A stretch of DNA of 64,000 bases, from assembly GCF_954871325.1 (NCBI RefSeq), contig NC_088778.1:16953666-17017665 (forward strand). The letters are read 5' to 3'. This DNA is from Gordionus sp. m RMFG-2023. Lineage: Eukaryota > Nematomorpha > Gordioida > Chordodea > Parachordodidae. Below the pieces are notes generated by a model. That model made no database searches. It saw only the letters and a program-made list of their open reading frames with translations, and was not told where the DNA came from. How positions within the stretch are numbered: position 1 is the first letter of the stretch; each line of letters begins with the position of its first letter. Positions 37,571 to 48,503 of the stretch are shown piece after piece. The position numbers and the translations under genes were made by a program.

Positions 37571-38974
37571 TCTGGCTGTAAAATTAGGGCTAGCGAAGTG
37601 CAAAGAATATCCGATTGGAATAAGATTTGTATTGTATACGGATCATAAGCCGTTGGTAGATTTAAGAAGGAAAATAAAGAACTTATGATATTACCAAGAT
37701 TGCAGAAATGGTTAATTTTAATTGGTATTTCGATTTTGATATAAAATTCAGAGCGGGTAAACAAAATTGCTTACCAGATATATTATCGAGATTGTTTAAT
37801 AAAGACATTGAAGACAAAGATCCAGTAATTAATAGTTTAGAATATATAGAAGAAGAAGAATTAAATAGTGATGTTATAAGAGCTTTGAAAATAGATACAA
37901 GAGAAAAACCTTTAACTTTTGAATTAGTAGAGGAGATATCCAAAAAAGATGAAAAATTATTAAGAATTAGAACTTGTTTGAAAGGAGAGGCAGAATGGAA
38001 AAGTGAAGACAAAGCCTTTAAGAATATAAGGAGTGAACTACATATAAAGGACAATTGTTTGAGAGGATATCGATTAGTGATACCGAATAAGTTAAGAAAA
38101 GATACATTAGCCGTAATACATATAGGACATCAAGCCATAGAAAGAATGAAGAATAAAGCAAGAGAATACATTTGGTGGCCCAAGATGAATAGTGAAATAG
38201 AAGAATTAGCTAAGAGTTGTGAAACATGTAATATGCGTGCAAATGTACCAGCAAGAAATAAGGAAGATAAATGGCCAGAGACAAATGTGCTATGTGAAAG
38301 AATACACATAGATTTTTTAGAATATGAAAGAAAGAAATATTTTATTATGGTAGATGCAGGTTCAAATTGGATAGATTGTCAACAGGTATCAGGTCTATCA
38401 ACGAAACTAGCTTTGGATAAGGTAAAAAATTTTGTAAGTAAATATGGATTAAAAGACATTAATATCTGATGGTGGTTCAGCGTTCAGAGGCAGAACATTT
38501 GATAAGTTTTGTGATAGATGGAAGATTGAACATTTATTATCTCCACCACATTATCCAATAAGTAATGGAGAGGCTGAACGAATGGTAGCTATAGTTAAAA
38601 ATTGGTTCAAAAAAAGAAAAATATGGAGAGGGAAAATGGTGGTTATTATTATTAGCACATAACAATACTAAGACTGGCAAAGGGAATTCAAGAGTTGTTT
38701 TTAGGTAGAAAAACAAGAACTGAATTAGATTTTTTTAAAGAAAAAATAAAGCAAAAGGATAATACATATGATGAGAAATTTAAAGTTGGAAGTTTAGTAT
38801 GGATTCTACTTTTTGATGGTCCAGTTAAATGGGGGAAGGGTATAGTAAGTAAGAAAAAGGTAGAAGTAGAAATTGAAGGACAAGAAGGAACCTACAAGAC
38901 ACCTGAAACAAGTAAGACTTAGAAGCTTAGGGCAATAAAGAAATATTAAATATAATTATATAATTAGAAGAAAT

Positions 38975-39165
38975 AAATTGATGATAGACATAATTATGAG
39001 AATCATTTTTTCTAAGGAAATGAAATTAATGATAGACATAATTATGAGAATCATAATTTATAAATTGATGATAGACCTAATTAGGAGAATCATAATTCTT
39101 GATGAAATAAAATTGATGATAGACCTAATTATGAGAATCATAATTTATAAGGGTATAAAACGGTT
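38975..39165 (+). repeat. minisatellite in Ty3-type element 2
   Basis: About four copies of the gatgatagacataattatga core with the following gaatcat word, spaced about 45-60 bp. It is the counterpart of 23865-24165 in element 1. Confidence 0.85.
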
Positions 39166-39538
39166 ACGAGAATTATCATGTTGATAGAATACAATGTATT
39201 ATAGATCATTAGAAGATTAAGGAATATGTATATATTTTTATAGTAATTTTTTTTGTAGATGGCTTCATACTTCCGATTAGGAAATAAGATTATAAAAATG
39301 GAAATTAGAGAGGTGGACGGATCATTAGAATCAAACAGATGGATTGAGGCTGCGAGAATAGAGGGTCAACAAAGATATGGGGAACTACTGCAGGAAGTAC
39401 CCAGAAGGCAACGATTTAAATGAGATTCTGTCCCATAGCAGTGGAGCCATCAGATAATAATGCAGCATTACCTGTGCGGGAGATTGGTGAACAGACGAAA
39501 AAAAGATGCTGTAGAAAGTTAGTTCTCAAGGGTGGAGG

Positions 39539-39979
39539 TGTTAGATTTATGCGTATTCCAATTTTTATGAATACGCAATAATTTGAATATGAATTATTTT
39601 TTTATATAATTATTTGTTTTATGAATATTGTTATTAGAGTATCAAAGTTTATAAATGATTATTTATTTTAGTTTTTGAAATATATTATAATTTTATGAAC
39701 TCTAATGTACTTTTAATTTTTTTTTTGTATTAAAAAATTGTTTTTAAACAGACATAAAATTTGGAAATAAACAGTTGTTTGGTTTTGTGAATTTTGAGTG
39801 TTATTTTTTAAAATACCGAATAGTAATAGCGTGGCAAATCGTAAGAATTATTATAAAGTTTCATTTCGATTTTATTAAAAATCTCTCCCACAAGCTTTTG
39901 ACAAAAATATTACAATTCCGAAGTCTCTCCCACAAAGCTTTCGATAAAAATATTACAATTCAAATACGGAATTGTAACA
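39539..39979 (+). repeat. right LTR of Ty3-type element 2
   Basis: 441 bp, starting tgttagatttatgcg and ending attgtaaca, after a purine tract (aagggtggagg). The start of the left LTR at 34272 matches it closely. Confidence 0.9.
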
Positions 39980-40689
39980 TAAATGATTATATTAATTTAA
40001 TTAGGGTTATATAATCATTTAAATAATAAAAGTCAAATAAGATACAACTGTTAATTCTAAAATAATATTTAGTGAGTGATATTGATATATTTTTAACACA
40101 GAATTTGATCGCAAGCTGACATAGTGAAAATATAATTTATATGTATTAATCAAATCTAATAATTAAAATAGTATTCATTTAATAAAAATTTAGATAGTCT
40201 TATTAATTTTTAAATAATAAAATTAAATCGATATATTACTCAATAGAATTATAAAAGAAATTGTTCAGGGAGCAATCAAAAAAATTTATTTTTAGTTTAA
40301 GGGGATATTAAGACGTCATTAAAAAACTTTTTTTGCTTCAGGGGCTATTCAAATTTTTCAGGGGGCTCGAGCCCCTGCGCGCCCCCACCCTAACGACGCC
40401 ATTGTTAGATTCTAATTTAGATAATTTTTTACTTTTAAAAGCTAATAAAAGATTATAAATATTTTGTAGATCATTTAATATAAATCAAACTTTTTGATAA
40501 AAAAATATAATTTTGTTTCGTGTACCTTCTAAAAAAAAATCAAAGGAGCGGTTATGGAGGGACACTCCATTACTCGGAGGGGAGCTAGCTATTTTTAAAA
40601 AGGAGCATTAACAATTCTGATTCCGAGTATTTCTATCAAAAGATATTCAATGATTCAATTGTCTCAAGTGGGCAAAATGTAACTTCATT

Positions 40690-41895
40690 TAAAAAATATT
40701 TTCTTTTATAAGAAAGGACAAATAACAATTTCGTTTATTATTTGAGCATAAAGTTTTACATTTTTGGCAAATAATTCTTGAAAGGCTTCTATGCAATACT
40801 CGCACCTTTAATTAATGTTAGGGGTAGGAAAATGACCTACTTGGTCATATTTTATATCTGATATGGTTTCAATATTGATAGCTTTTCTTTTGTTTACAAC
40901 TTTCCGGTCTTTCCCGTTAGCATCAACCCTTTTGCTATCTGCGATCCAGCTATGTCATAAATTTTATATTATTTAATGCTTTCATATGGCGTCTATAAAG
41001 GTGCCAGGGATTTATTACACAAGAATCCAAAAAATGGATAACCATTCTCATATAATACCGTTTCCATTTGATATCTTCTTTCCAATATAGCTCTACCAGC
41101 ATATCAAGATCTACCACATCCATTCCCTCATTATAGTTTTTAATTATTGCGGCATTTCTATATTTATAAAGACTTTTTCCGAAACAGACCATCGCTTATT
41201 GGTTGTATGTAAAACAAGTTATAGTTGTCCTGCCACTTACAGATAATACCATTCTTTTCGTTTATGTAATCTATAACGCGTTTTCTTTCTTTTTTTTAAA
41301 GCCTTATCATTTTTAAATGTAGACCCTGGTAAGCTAATTTTTACTAATCAAATATAATTGGTATGAAGAAAAAAAAATAATCCATATATAATTTGAAGGT
41401 ATTATTTCCGACAGGCGAAGAACGATATCACCACTAATACCTAAACATGATTTTATGATATTAGTAGACTTTCCCTGGTATATTTCAAAATCATATATAA
41501 ACTCGGAAGAGCCATATAGGGCAAACATTTTTATTCCCCATTTATGGGGATTCGATTTAATGTATTGTAATTTAGAGCGTCCCTTGAAGGGAATTATGAA
41601 TTCCACAGCTAGCTTCTCTTCAAGTTGGATATATTGTATTTTTTTTAGTTGTCATATGAAGGGTTGAATTTTGAATAATTTGTTGTATCCTCTACCTTTC
41701 CTATTTACCATATCTTTGTTATTATTAATATAGAAAAATTTCCGGATCAAAAGGAAACGATTACGGGACATTTCCGTTTGTGGAATAAATATTTCAACCA
41801 ATCAATGCGTCGTATAGAAGGCATCTCACTCTGCCATTCCGGTAGTTTAGTGTAGGTAAAAATGTCTTTACAGATAAACGGGGGTGCTTTAATAT
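40690..41895 (-). pseudogene. piggyBac transposase relic
   Basis: Read on the minus strand. Near 41850-41690 it has MPSIRRIDWLKYLF, MSRNRFLLIRKFFY and a YNKLFKIQPFI stretch. Then 41606-41334 reads FIIPFKGRSKLQYIKSNPHK and FALYGSSEFIYDFEIYQGKS, the catalytic core. Next, 41192-40950 has NYNEGMDVVDLDMLVELYW and INPWHLYRRH. A last piece at about 40860-40700 has C-x2-C, possibly the C-terminal zinc finger. This order matches the DDE_Tnp_1_7 family. The pieces are in different frames with stops, and catalytic acidic residues are partly lost. No TTAA-flanked ends were identified. Confidence 0.88.
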
Positions 41896-42414
41896 TAAAA
41901 AATTTGAGGATGTTTTATTCTTAAAATCTAACAATTATTTATAATCATTTAATTATAAGCTTTGTATATAGATGCGTTATCAGCGCTCAATAATTTTTTT
42001 TTTACCTCACTTCGAATTTAAATTTTAACAATAAGAAGCATATGTATCTAGATACGTTTTTAACGACCTAATTAAATTTAGCCGATTCTAAGGCTAAGCC
42101 TAATTAAGTTTAGTTGATTTTTTCACCTAAAATCTCGGCTAAACCGTTGTATAGGGCTAAAATTAACCGATTACTCAACACTAATCAGAAGGGTACCCCG
42201 AGCTTATATTTTCAAACTCTATTCGCCCATATTTTTTTTTTAAAACAATTCCCCGCTGCCCTGGGCACATAAAAAAATTTCGGTCCAGGTTTATTTTAGA
42301 AAAATATTTTATTAAAGCCGCGCCTTGAAACAATTTTTTTCGCATAGGGTTTTTTAAATGATGAGGTTGATTATATTGCAAGGGGAGTAGCTAAAAGATA
42401 CTTTTCAAATATTT
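41896..42414. other. spacer, nothing recognised
   Basis: AT-rich with a few gctaa/agccg words around 42070-42170. A 66-codon minus-strand frame (42181-42381) matches nothing known to me and is not called. Confidence 0.45.
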
Positions 42415-42780
42415 TTGCCCATTTTCGTCAAAAAAATTTAAATAATGTTAAAAATAACGATTATGATAATTGTCACTTATCCATAGTACATATTCACTAA
42501 ATTTTTAATTTTAAATGTTAGCAATATTTATTTTTGCCCATTTGCGTCAAAAAAAAAAACTTTAAAAATAACGATTATTACAATTGTCATTTTATATGGT
42601 ACATCTTATTTGAAATTTTAATTTAACATGTTAAAAATACATATTTTTACGAATTATCGTTAAAAAAAATCTAATGTTTAAAAATACCGATTATGGAAAT
42701 GGTCATTTTTTCAAGGAACATCTTCATTGAATTCATAATTAACATCTTTACAATATAAATTATATTTTAACACTTTTGTG
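42415..42780. repeat. ~118-bp tandem repeat, three degenerate copies
   Basis: Each copy has a tatttttgcccatttncgtc-like start, then aaaaataacgattat, an aattgtcat word and a caattaacat-like end. The copies diverge clearly, so the array is old. Confidence 0.65.
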
Positions 42781-42989
42781 TCAAAAAATCTTAAAAATAT
42801 TATCCTTAAAAAGATCATATAAAATAACATAAAGTATTTATAATTTTACAAAAATGATAAAAAAAAAATTATTTAAAATTTCACCTAAAAGATTGTTTAT
42901 TTATAATAAAATTCACAAAAGAATTCCCCAAAAAGATTTAAAATTCTTATCAAATCAAAAATGTTCAAAAAATATATTTTACTTAAAAT

Positions 42990-45900
42990 TTTAGGCGTGA
43001 AAATTAGCTCCGTGAAGTTGGCCGAACGATTGGAAGCACTAACGATGAATCATATGTCATTTTTTAGTGCTTCGTTAGTGCCTGTTAGTGATTCAATCCG
43101 TATAGTAGCCGAATTTAAGGAAAAAAAGTTATAGGCAAAAATAAAAATTGTGCCAACTTCACGCTTAAAAGTCGATTGGAAGCACTAACGATGAAACTTA
43201 TATCATTCTTTAGTACTTCATTAGTAGAGGTTAGTGCTTCAATCCATTTTGTAGCCGAATTTATGAATAAAAAGTTATTCAAAAATAAACAAATATTGGC
43301 CACGTGCCAAAACATAGAGTAGTACTTAACATCCGGTTTTCGCCATTATTTAGTGCTTAATTAATGTATTTAAATTCCATTATTAATTTAGTTAACCACC
43401 ATATGGAAAAAAAGTTATTAGCTAAATAAAAATTATGACGTTACGATTTAAGCGTGAAGTTGGCCGAACTTTTGGAAGCACTAACGATGAAACTTATATC
43501 ATTCTTTAGTGCTTCGTTAGTAGAGGTTAGTGCTTCAATCAGTTCCGTAGCCGAATTTAAGAATAAAAAGTTATTCATGAAAAAAACAAAAATAAACAAA
43601 TAATAGCGACGTCCCAAAACAAAAACTATAGGAGTACTAAACATCCGGTTTTCGCCATTATTTAGTGCTTAATTAGTGTATTTAAATTCCGTTATTGATT
43701 TACTTAACCGCTTTATAAAAAAAAGTTATAAGCTAAATAAAAACTATGACGTCACGATTTAAGCGTGAAGTTGGCCGAACCTTTCGAAGCACTAACGATG
43801 AAACTTATATCATTCTTTAGTCTTCGTTAGTAGAGGTTAGTGCTTCAATCAGTTCCGTAGCCGAATTTAAGAATAAAAAGTTATTCACGAAAAAATCAAA
43901 AATAAACAAATAATGGCGACGTGCCAAAACAAAAACTATAGGAGTACTAAACATCCGGTTTCGCCATTATTTAGTGCTTAATTAGTATATTTAAATTCCG
44001 TAATTTATTTTATTAACCGTCATATGAAAAAATTGTAACACGCTAAAGAAATTTTTAGAGGTCAAATTTCGGCTAGAAAATTATGAAAGCACTAACGATG
44101 AAACATATATCAATCTTTAGTGCTTCGTTAGTAGAGGTAGTGCTTCAATCAATTTTGTAGCCGAATTTAAAAATCAAAAGTTATTTGCGAAAAAAAGAAA
44201 TAATGGCCACGTGCCAAAACAAAAACTATAATAGTACTAAACATCCGGTTTACGCCATTATTTAGTGCTTAATTAGTATTTTTAAATTCTGTAATTTATT
44301 TTGTTAACCGTCATATGAAAATATTGTAACACGCAAAAGAAAATATTGTAACACGCAAAAGAAATTTTTAGAGGTCAAATTTCGGCTAGAAAATTATAAA
44401 AGCATTAACGATGAAACATATATCATTCTTTAGTGCTTCGTAGTGCTTCAATCAGTTTTGTAGCCGAATTTAAGAATAAAAAGTTATTATCAAAATAAAC
44501 AAAATACATATTGTTCCTTTTACAAATTTTTATTTTATTCGAAAAAATTTTAATATTTTTATCAAAAATTTCAGTTATATTTAGATCTCATTATTCATAA
44601 TATAATTATGCAGGAATTCAGTTACCCTGATTCAATATAGCAGTGCCATATCAATACTTAATAGCAACAACCCAATAAAAAAATTTAGTTTACAAATCCC
44701 AAACCAATTAATATAATTTTTTTTTTTTAAATTTAGAAAATATAAATTTAAAATTTTTTTTTCTTCAAATATAGTTGAATATTTTATTTTGTGTATATAA
44801 TAATCTATAATGACAAGTAAAAACACAATACATATAATAATAATTATAACATACATAATGTTAAATTTGTGAGAAAATATTTATTTTAAAATTGTATTCT
44901 CGTTTTAGTTTTGAGTTTGAGTGTTCAAAAATTGGCATCTTTTATTTTTATATAAATAGAGAAAAAATAAAAATATATTTAAATTAATAGGTATATTACG
45001 GAATATAAATATACTAATTAAGCACTAAATAATGGCGAAAACCGGATGTTTAGTACTATTATAGTTTTTGTTTTGGCACGTCGCCATTATTTCTTTTTTT
45101 CGCAAATAACTTTTGATTTTTAAATTCGGCTACAAAACTGATTGAAGCACTAACCTCTACTAACGAAGCACTAAAGAATGATATATGTTTCATCGTTAAT
45201 GCTTTCACAATTTTCTAGCCGAAATTTGACCTCTAAAATTTTCTTTTGCGTGTTACAATATTTTCATATGACGGTTAACAAAATAAATTACAGAATTTAA
45301 AAATACTAATTAAGCACTAAATAATGGCGAAAATCGGATGTTTAGTACTATTATAGTTTTTGTTTTGGCACGTCGCCATTATTTCTTTTTTTCGCAAATA
45401 ACTTTTGATTTTTAAATTCGGCTACAAAACTGACTGAAGCACTAACCTCTACTAACGAAGCACTAAAGAATGATATATGTTTCATCGTTAATGCTTTCAC
45501 AATTTTCTAGCCGAAATTTGACCTCTAAAATTTTCTTTTGCGTGTTACAATATTTTCATATGACGGTTAACAAAATAAATTACAGAATTTAAAAATACTA
45601 ATTAAGCACTAAATAATGGCGAAAATCGGATGTTTAGTACTATTATAGTTTTTGTTTTGGCACGTCGCCATTATTTCTTTTTTTCGCAAATAACTTTTGA
45701 TTCTTAAATTCGGCTACAAAACTGATTGAAGCACTAACCTCTACTAACGAAGCACTAAAGAATGATATATGTTTCATCGTTAGTGCTTTCATAATTTTCT
45801 AGCCGAAATTTGACCTCTAAAAATTTCTTTAGCCTGTTACAATTTTTTCATATGACGGTTAATAAAATAAATTACGGAATTTAAATATACTAAATAAGCA

Positions 45901-46135
45901 CTATATAATGGCGAAAACCGGATGTTTAGTACTATTATAGTTTTTGTTTTGGCACGTCGCCATTATTTGTTTATTTTTGTTTTTTTCATGAATAACTTTT
46001 TATTCTTAAATTCGGCTACGGAACTGATTGAAGCACTAACCTCTACTAACGAAGCACTAAAGAATGATATAAGTTTCATCGTTAGTGCTTCCAAAAGTTC
46101 GGCCAACTTCACGCTTAAATCGTGACGTCATAATT
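42990..46135. repeat. large inverted array of ~300-bp units
   Basis: The left arm (about 42990-44500) holds about six direct units and the right arm (about 44990-46135) about four units on the other strand. A unique AT-rich centre (about 44500-44985) lies between. Units share gcgtgaagttggccgaac, gaagcactaacgatgaaac, ttagtgcttcgttagtagag and aacatccggttttcgccat. Within each unit gaagcactaa and ttagtgcttc form a small foldback. The arms are very similar near their outer ends. The right end lies 200 bp upstream of the PHD-OTU gene. It may be the arm structure of a large transposon, but no target-site copy was found. Confidence 0.85.
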
Positions 46136-46337
46136 TTTATTTAGCTAAGGACATTATCCTTTTTACCTATCATGCCGTAAAGTCGCGATCTCCCTTATCA
46201 AACTATATTTATGATTTAATAACATTATAAATTAGTTATATAAAATTCACATGTAAATTATTTTTACATAAAAATTATTAATTTAACTAATATGGGTTAA
46301 CATAACTTATAAATATTATATTATATATTCAAAACAG

Positions 46338-47625
46338 GAAATTGATTTGCCAAGAATGTAAAAATCCCTTAGATCCTGAGGGAAAAATTCATGATACAAT
46401 ATTATGTAAAATATGTGATTTAAGAATCCACAAAGGCTGTCTAAAAGCACCCTTGGCATATTGTATGATTTGGGCCTCTTTAAAAGCTCCTTTTTTTTGT
46501 AAAAATTGTTACAAATTAACAGATTCACTAGCCAGGTTAAAATCCTCACCGAATAAAAAAACAGCAACTAATGAGCTTAGATATATTATTATTTATAATT
46601 TAAAACCTCACCCTAGAGCTATAAATATTAATACATGTGAAGAAGATAAAATAGCTATAAATTTTTTAAAATATTATCAAAGAGATAATATTTTAGAAAA
46701 ATATAGACCCCTTAGGGTATTGGGTGACGGGAATTGCTTTTATCGAGCAATATCTCTGGCTATATATGGGGATTCTGATTTATATATATTTGTTCGAGTT
46801 AAGGCAGCTCTAGAAGTGATACAGAACTACGAATATTATAGTTTCAATAGTCCCAATTATATCTTAAAAAATGATTTATTAAATTTTGAAACTTCATATG
46901 AACAAATATTAAACTCTATTATAAACATCGATGTTTGGGCTGGATTGCCAGAAATTTACGCAACTAGTGCTGGTTTAATGGAACCATTTAGGTCGGAAAG
47001 TATATTTCCAAATAACCCTTATAACAGGGATATACGTGGTAGGGGTGTGTCGATTGACCAGCCCATTAATCGTGCCATCCTTTGGACGACGACTAATCCC
47101 CTTATTATAAAGCATATCGTTATTAATCATTTTGCCTTTTTATATGAAAAAGAAGATAATATAGATATTGATATGAATATAGATAGATCAGATAGCTGTA
47201 ATAAGGTCTTACCTATAGATAAAAACGTAATAACGTCAAAATTGATAAATATCAATACCGAGATTAAAAAATCTTCCTCACCAAAAAAAAATAATATTCA
47301 AGAAATATTAAAAAAGCCGTTTGAAGATTTTTTGGATATTTCAATTGACGATCTTGCTCATTGTGCGATGCCTTTTAAATCTAGATATACAGATATCCCT
47401 AAGATAAATATTGCGTTAATGACCAAAAATTATAAATCGAATATTTTAGATTCTGATAATAATTTAACACAGATCACTGGAGACGATATATCCGTTGTTT
47501 CGAGTAAAGATGATGATTACTCAGAAATTTCATCAAATAGTTTATCACAATATACTAAAGATGATATGTCAGATATATCTAGTGATGAATTTAAAGATAT
47601 CGATGATAATTTAGCACCTTTGTAG
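46338..47625 (+). CDS. PHD finger plus OTU-domain protein, transposon-related
   Basis: The frame is open from a splice-acceptor-like aaaacag at 46331-46337; any first exon upstream was not found. Counting from the TTG at 46342, a PHD-type finger is formed by C3, C6, C22, C25, H30, C33, C53 and C56. An OTU cysteine protease follows, with the catalytic loop GDGNCFYRA (D129, N131, C132) and a matching His in NHFAFLY (H263). OTU enzymes cut ubiquitin chains; here the substrate is unknown. The tail (about 280-427) is acidic, with repeated SDISSDE-like motifs. The protein is a paralogue of the first half of the gene at 56018-59371 but ends before any transposase. Related but stop-containing sequence continues to about 47740. 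It may be a truncated transposon gene or a co-opted protease. Confidence 0.75.
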
Positions 47626-48503
47626 GTGTTTTTAAAGAAAAAACGAGTATTTTTTTAGAATACCCGTGTGATTTTAATTATGACGATTTAGATTCAAATG
47701 ATGATTCTGTGATATATCTGTGTACTAAAAAATAAGTTACATTGAGAAGAGTATATAGAATGCATAAAATATTTGCTTTCCATGGCGAGAAAGGTCATGA
47801 GGATACATATGGCGAGAAAGGTCATTGGATAGCGAATAAATGTTTAAATATAAAATTATATGACAAAGATGCCAACATGACTCAAAGAAGAAATTTTGAC
47901 TAATCTCGATATATAGCGCTAACCGAAATGTATATGGTATAAATTATAAATATTTTTATATCTTTATAACTTTATAATAGAATTTACCAAACAATTAGGA
48001 TATATATGAACATCATATAATAGATTTTCGATGGGTACTCTAAAAAAAACCTATTGATTGTTTTTAAAATAAGAGATTATTCCCTCTCGCAAGTATATTT
48101 AAAAATATTTCTCTATTATAAATTATTTCAATGGTTGATTTTGTTTTTGCTATATAGCAATCTTGAATATATAAACTTTATAATAAGGATGGTGAATAAA
48201 TATTTTTCTTAAATATTTATATACGATCCGATAGCCGAATGTTTATGATTAGAAGCCCTTTACAGACGTCCATAGGTAATTAATAATATCTTTATCAAAT
48301 AAAAAAAAATATTTATTTATTTCTAATAAATAAATTTATATAGCAAGAAAAGTAATATATATTTTATTTAAAAGATAAATGACTTTAATATCAAAAATGA
48401 GATAAAATTAGAATGGTATATGAAGATACGTTTGCTCCCTTGGTATATTTTATACTCACTAATTTTATATTTACAAATAACATAACAATTTTAGATATTT
48501 GTA
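47626..48503. other. 3' flank of the PHD-OTU gene with tggcgagaaaggtcat motifs
   Basis: After the stop, about 110 bp still resemble acidic-tail coding sequence in another frame (YPCDFNYDDLDSNDDS). Two copies of tggcgagaaaggtcat follow at about 47783-47824. The same motif recurs after the transposase gene at 59371. The rest is AT-rich and without recognised genes. Confidence 0.55.

Larger units (their letters stand above)
34272..39979 (+). mobile_element. Ty3-type LTR retroelement 2, broken fossil
   Basis: A perfect 5-bp duplication taaat (34267-34271 and 39980-39984) and LTRs beginning tgttagatttatgcg define it. Parts on the plus strand: zinc knuckles (about 34860-35060), protease (about 35270-35600), reverse transcriptase (about 35850-36680), RNase H (on both sides of an inserted MITE at 36999-37570), integrase (about 38040-38650), the family minisatellite (38975-39165) and the start of the extra 3' frame (from 39258). 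It closely resembles element 1 in protein parts but has a different LTR. It is broken, with roughly eight to ten breaks, and looks more decayed than element 1. It lies in the right half of element X. Confidence 0.92.
27551..40404. mobile_element. hAT-like element X, with further insertions
   Basis: A perfect 8-bp duplication ttagattc lies at 27543-27550 and 40405-40412. The left end is CAGGGGCGTCACTAG and the right end, on the other strand, CAATGGCGTCGTTAG. Both belong to a CAGTGGCGTCGCTAG-type TIR. The two subterminal regions are otherwise different from each other. They recur in reverse orientation in the smaller relative inside it (31379-33297). Removing that relative and Ty3-type element 2 leaves about 5.2 kb. 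No hAT transposase was recognised; the centre instead holds a segment bounded by inverted repeats (28598-33657). It interrupts the 3' end of hAT-A. Confidence 0.85.
13142..40619 (+). mobile_element. host hAT transposon (hAT-A), swollen by nested insertions
   Basis: The left end (TAATGTTGCTAAGGAGC at 13142) and the right end (CAGAATTGTTAATGCTCC on the other strand, from 40619) are imperfect hAT-type TIRs. Just inside, both share agctagctcc and gcgctcc/ggagtg-type words in opposite orientation. Between them lie a hAT transposase relic on the plus strand and two large insertions with clear target sites: a Ty3-type element (TSD aatag) and element X (TSD ttagattc). Subtracting these leaves about 3.06 kb, the usual size of a complete hAT. 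No convincing 8-bp duplication was found at the outer ends, so they are the less certain part. Confidence 0.75.

Noticed and set aside
42181-42381. 66-codon minus-strand frame
   Set aside because: No recognisable domain and no context; left uncalled.
44632-44856. 74-codon minus-strand frame in the array centre
   Set aside because: Ile/Leu/Tyr-rich product typical of AT-rich noise; no domain.
43115-46125. Repeated 66-67-codon frames (for example 43441-43644 minus and 45922-46125 plus)
   Set aside because: They are the same repeat unit read on opposite arms of the inverted array. Neighbouring units do not keep the frame, so coding is unlikely.
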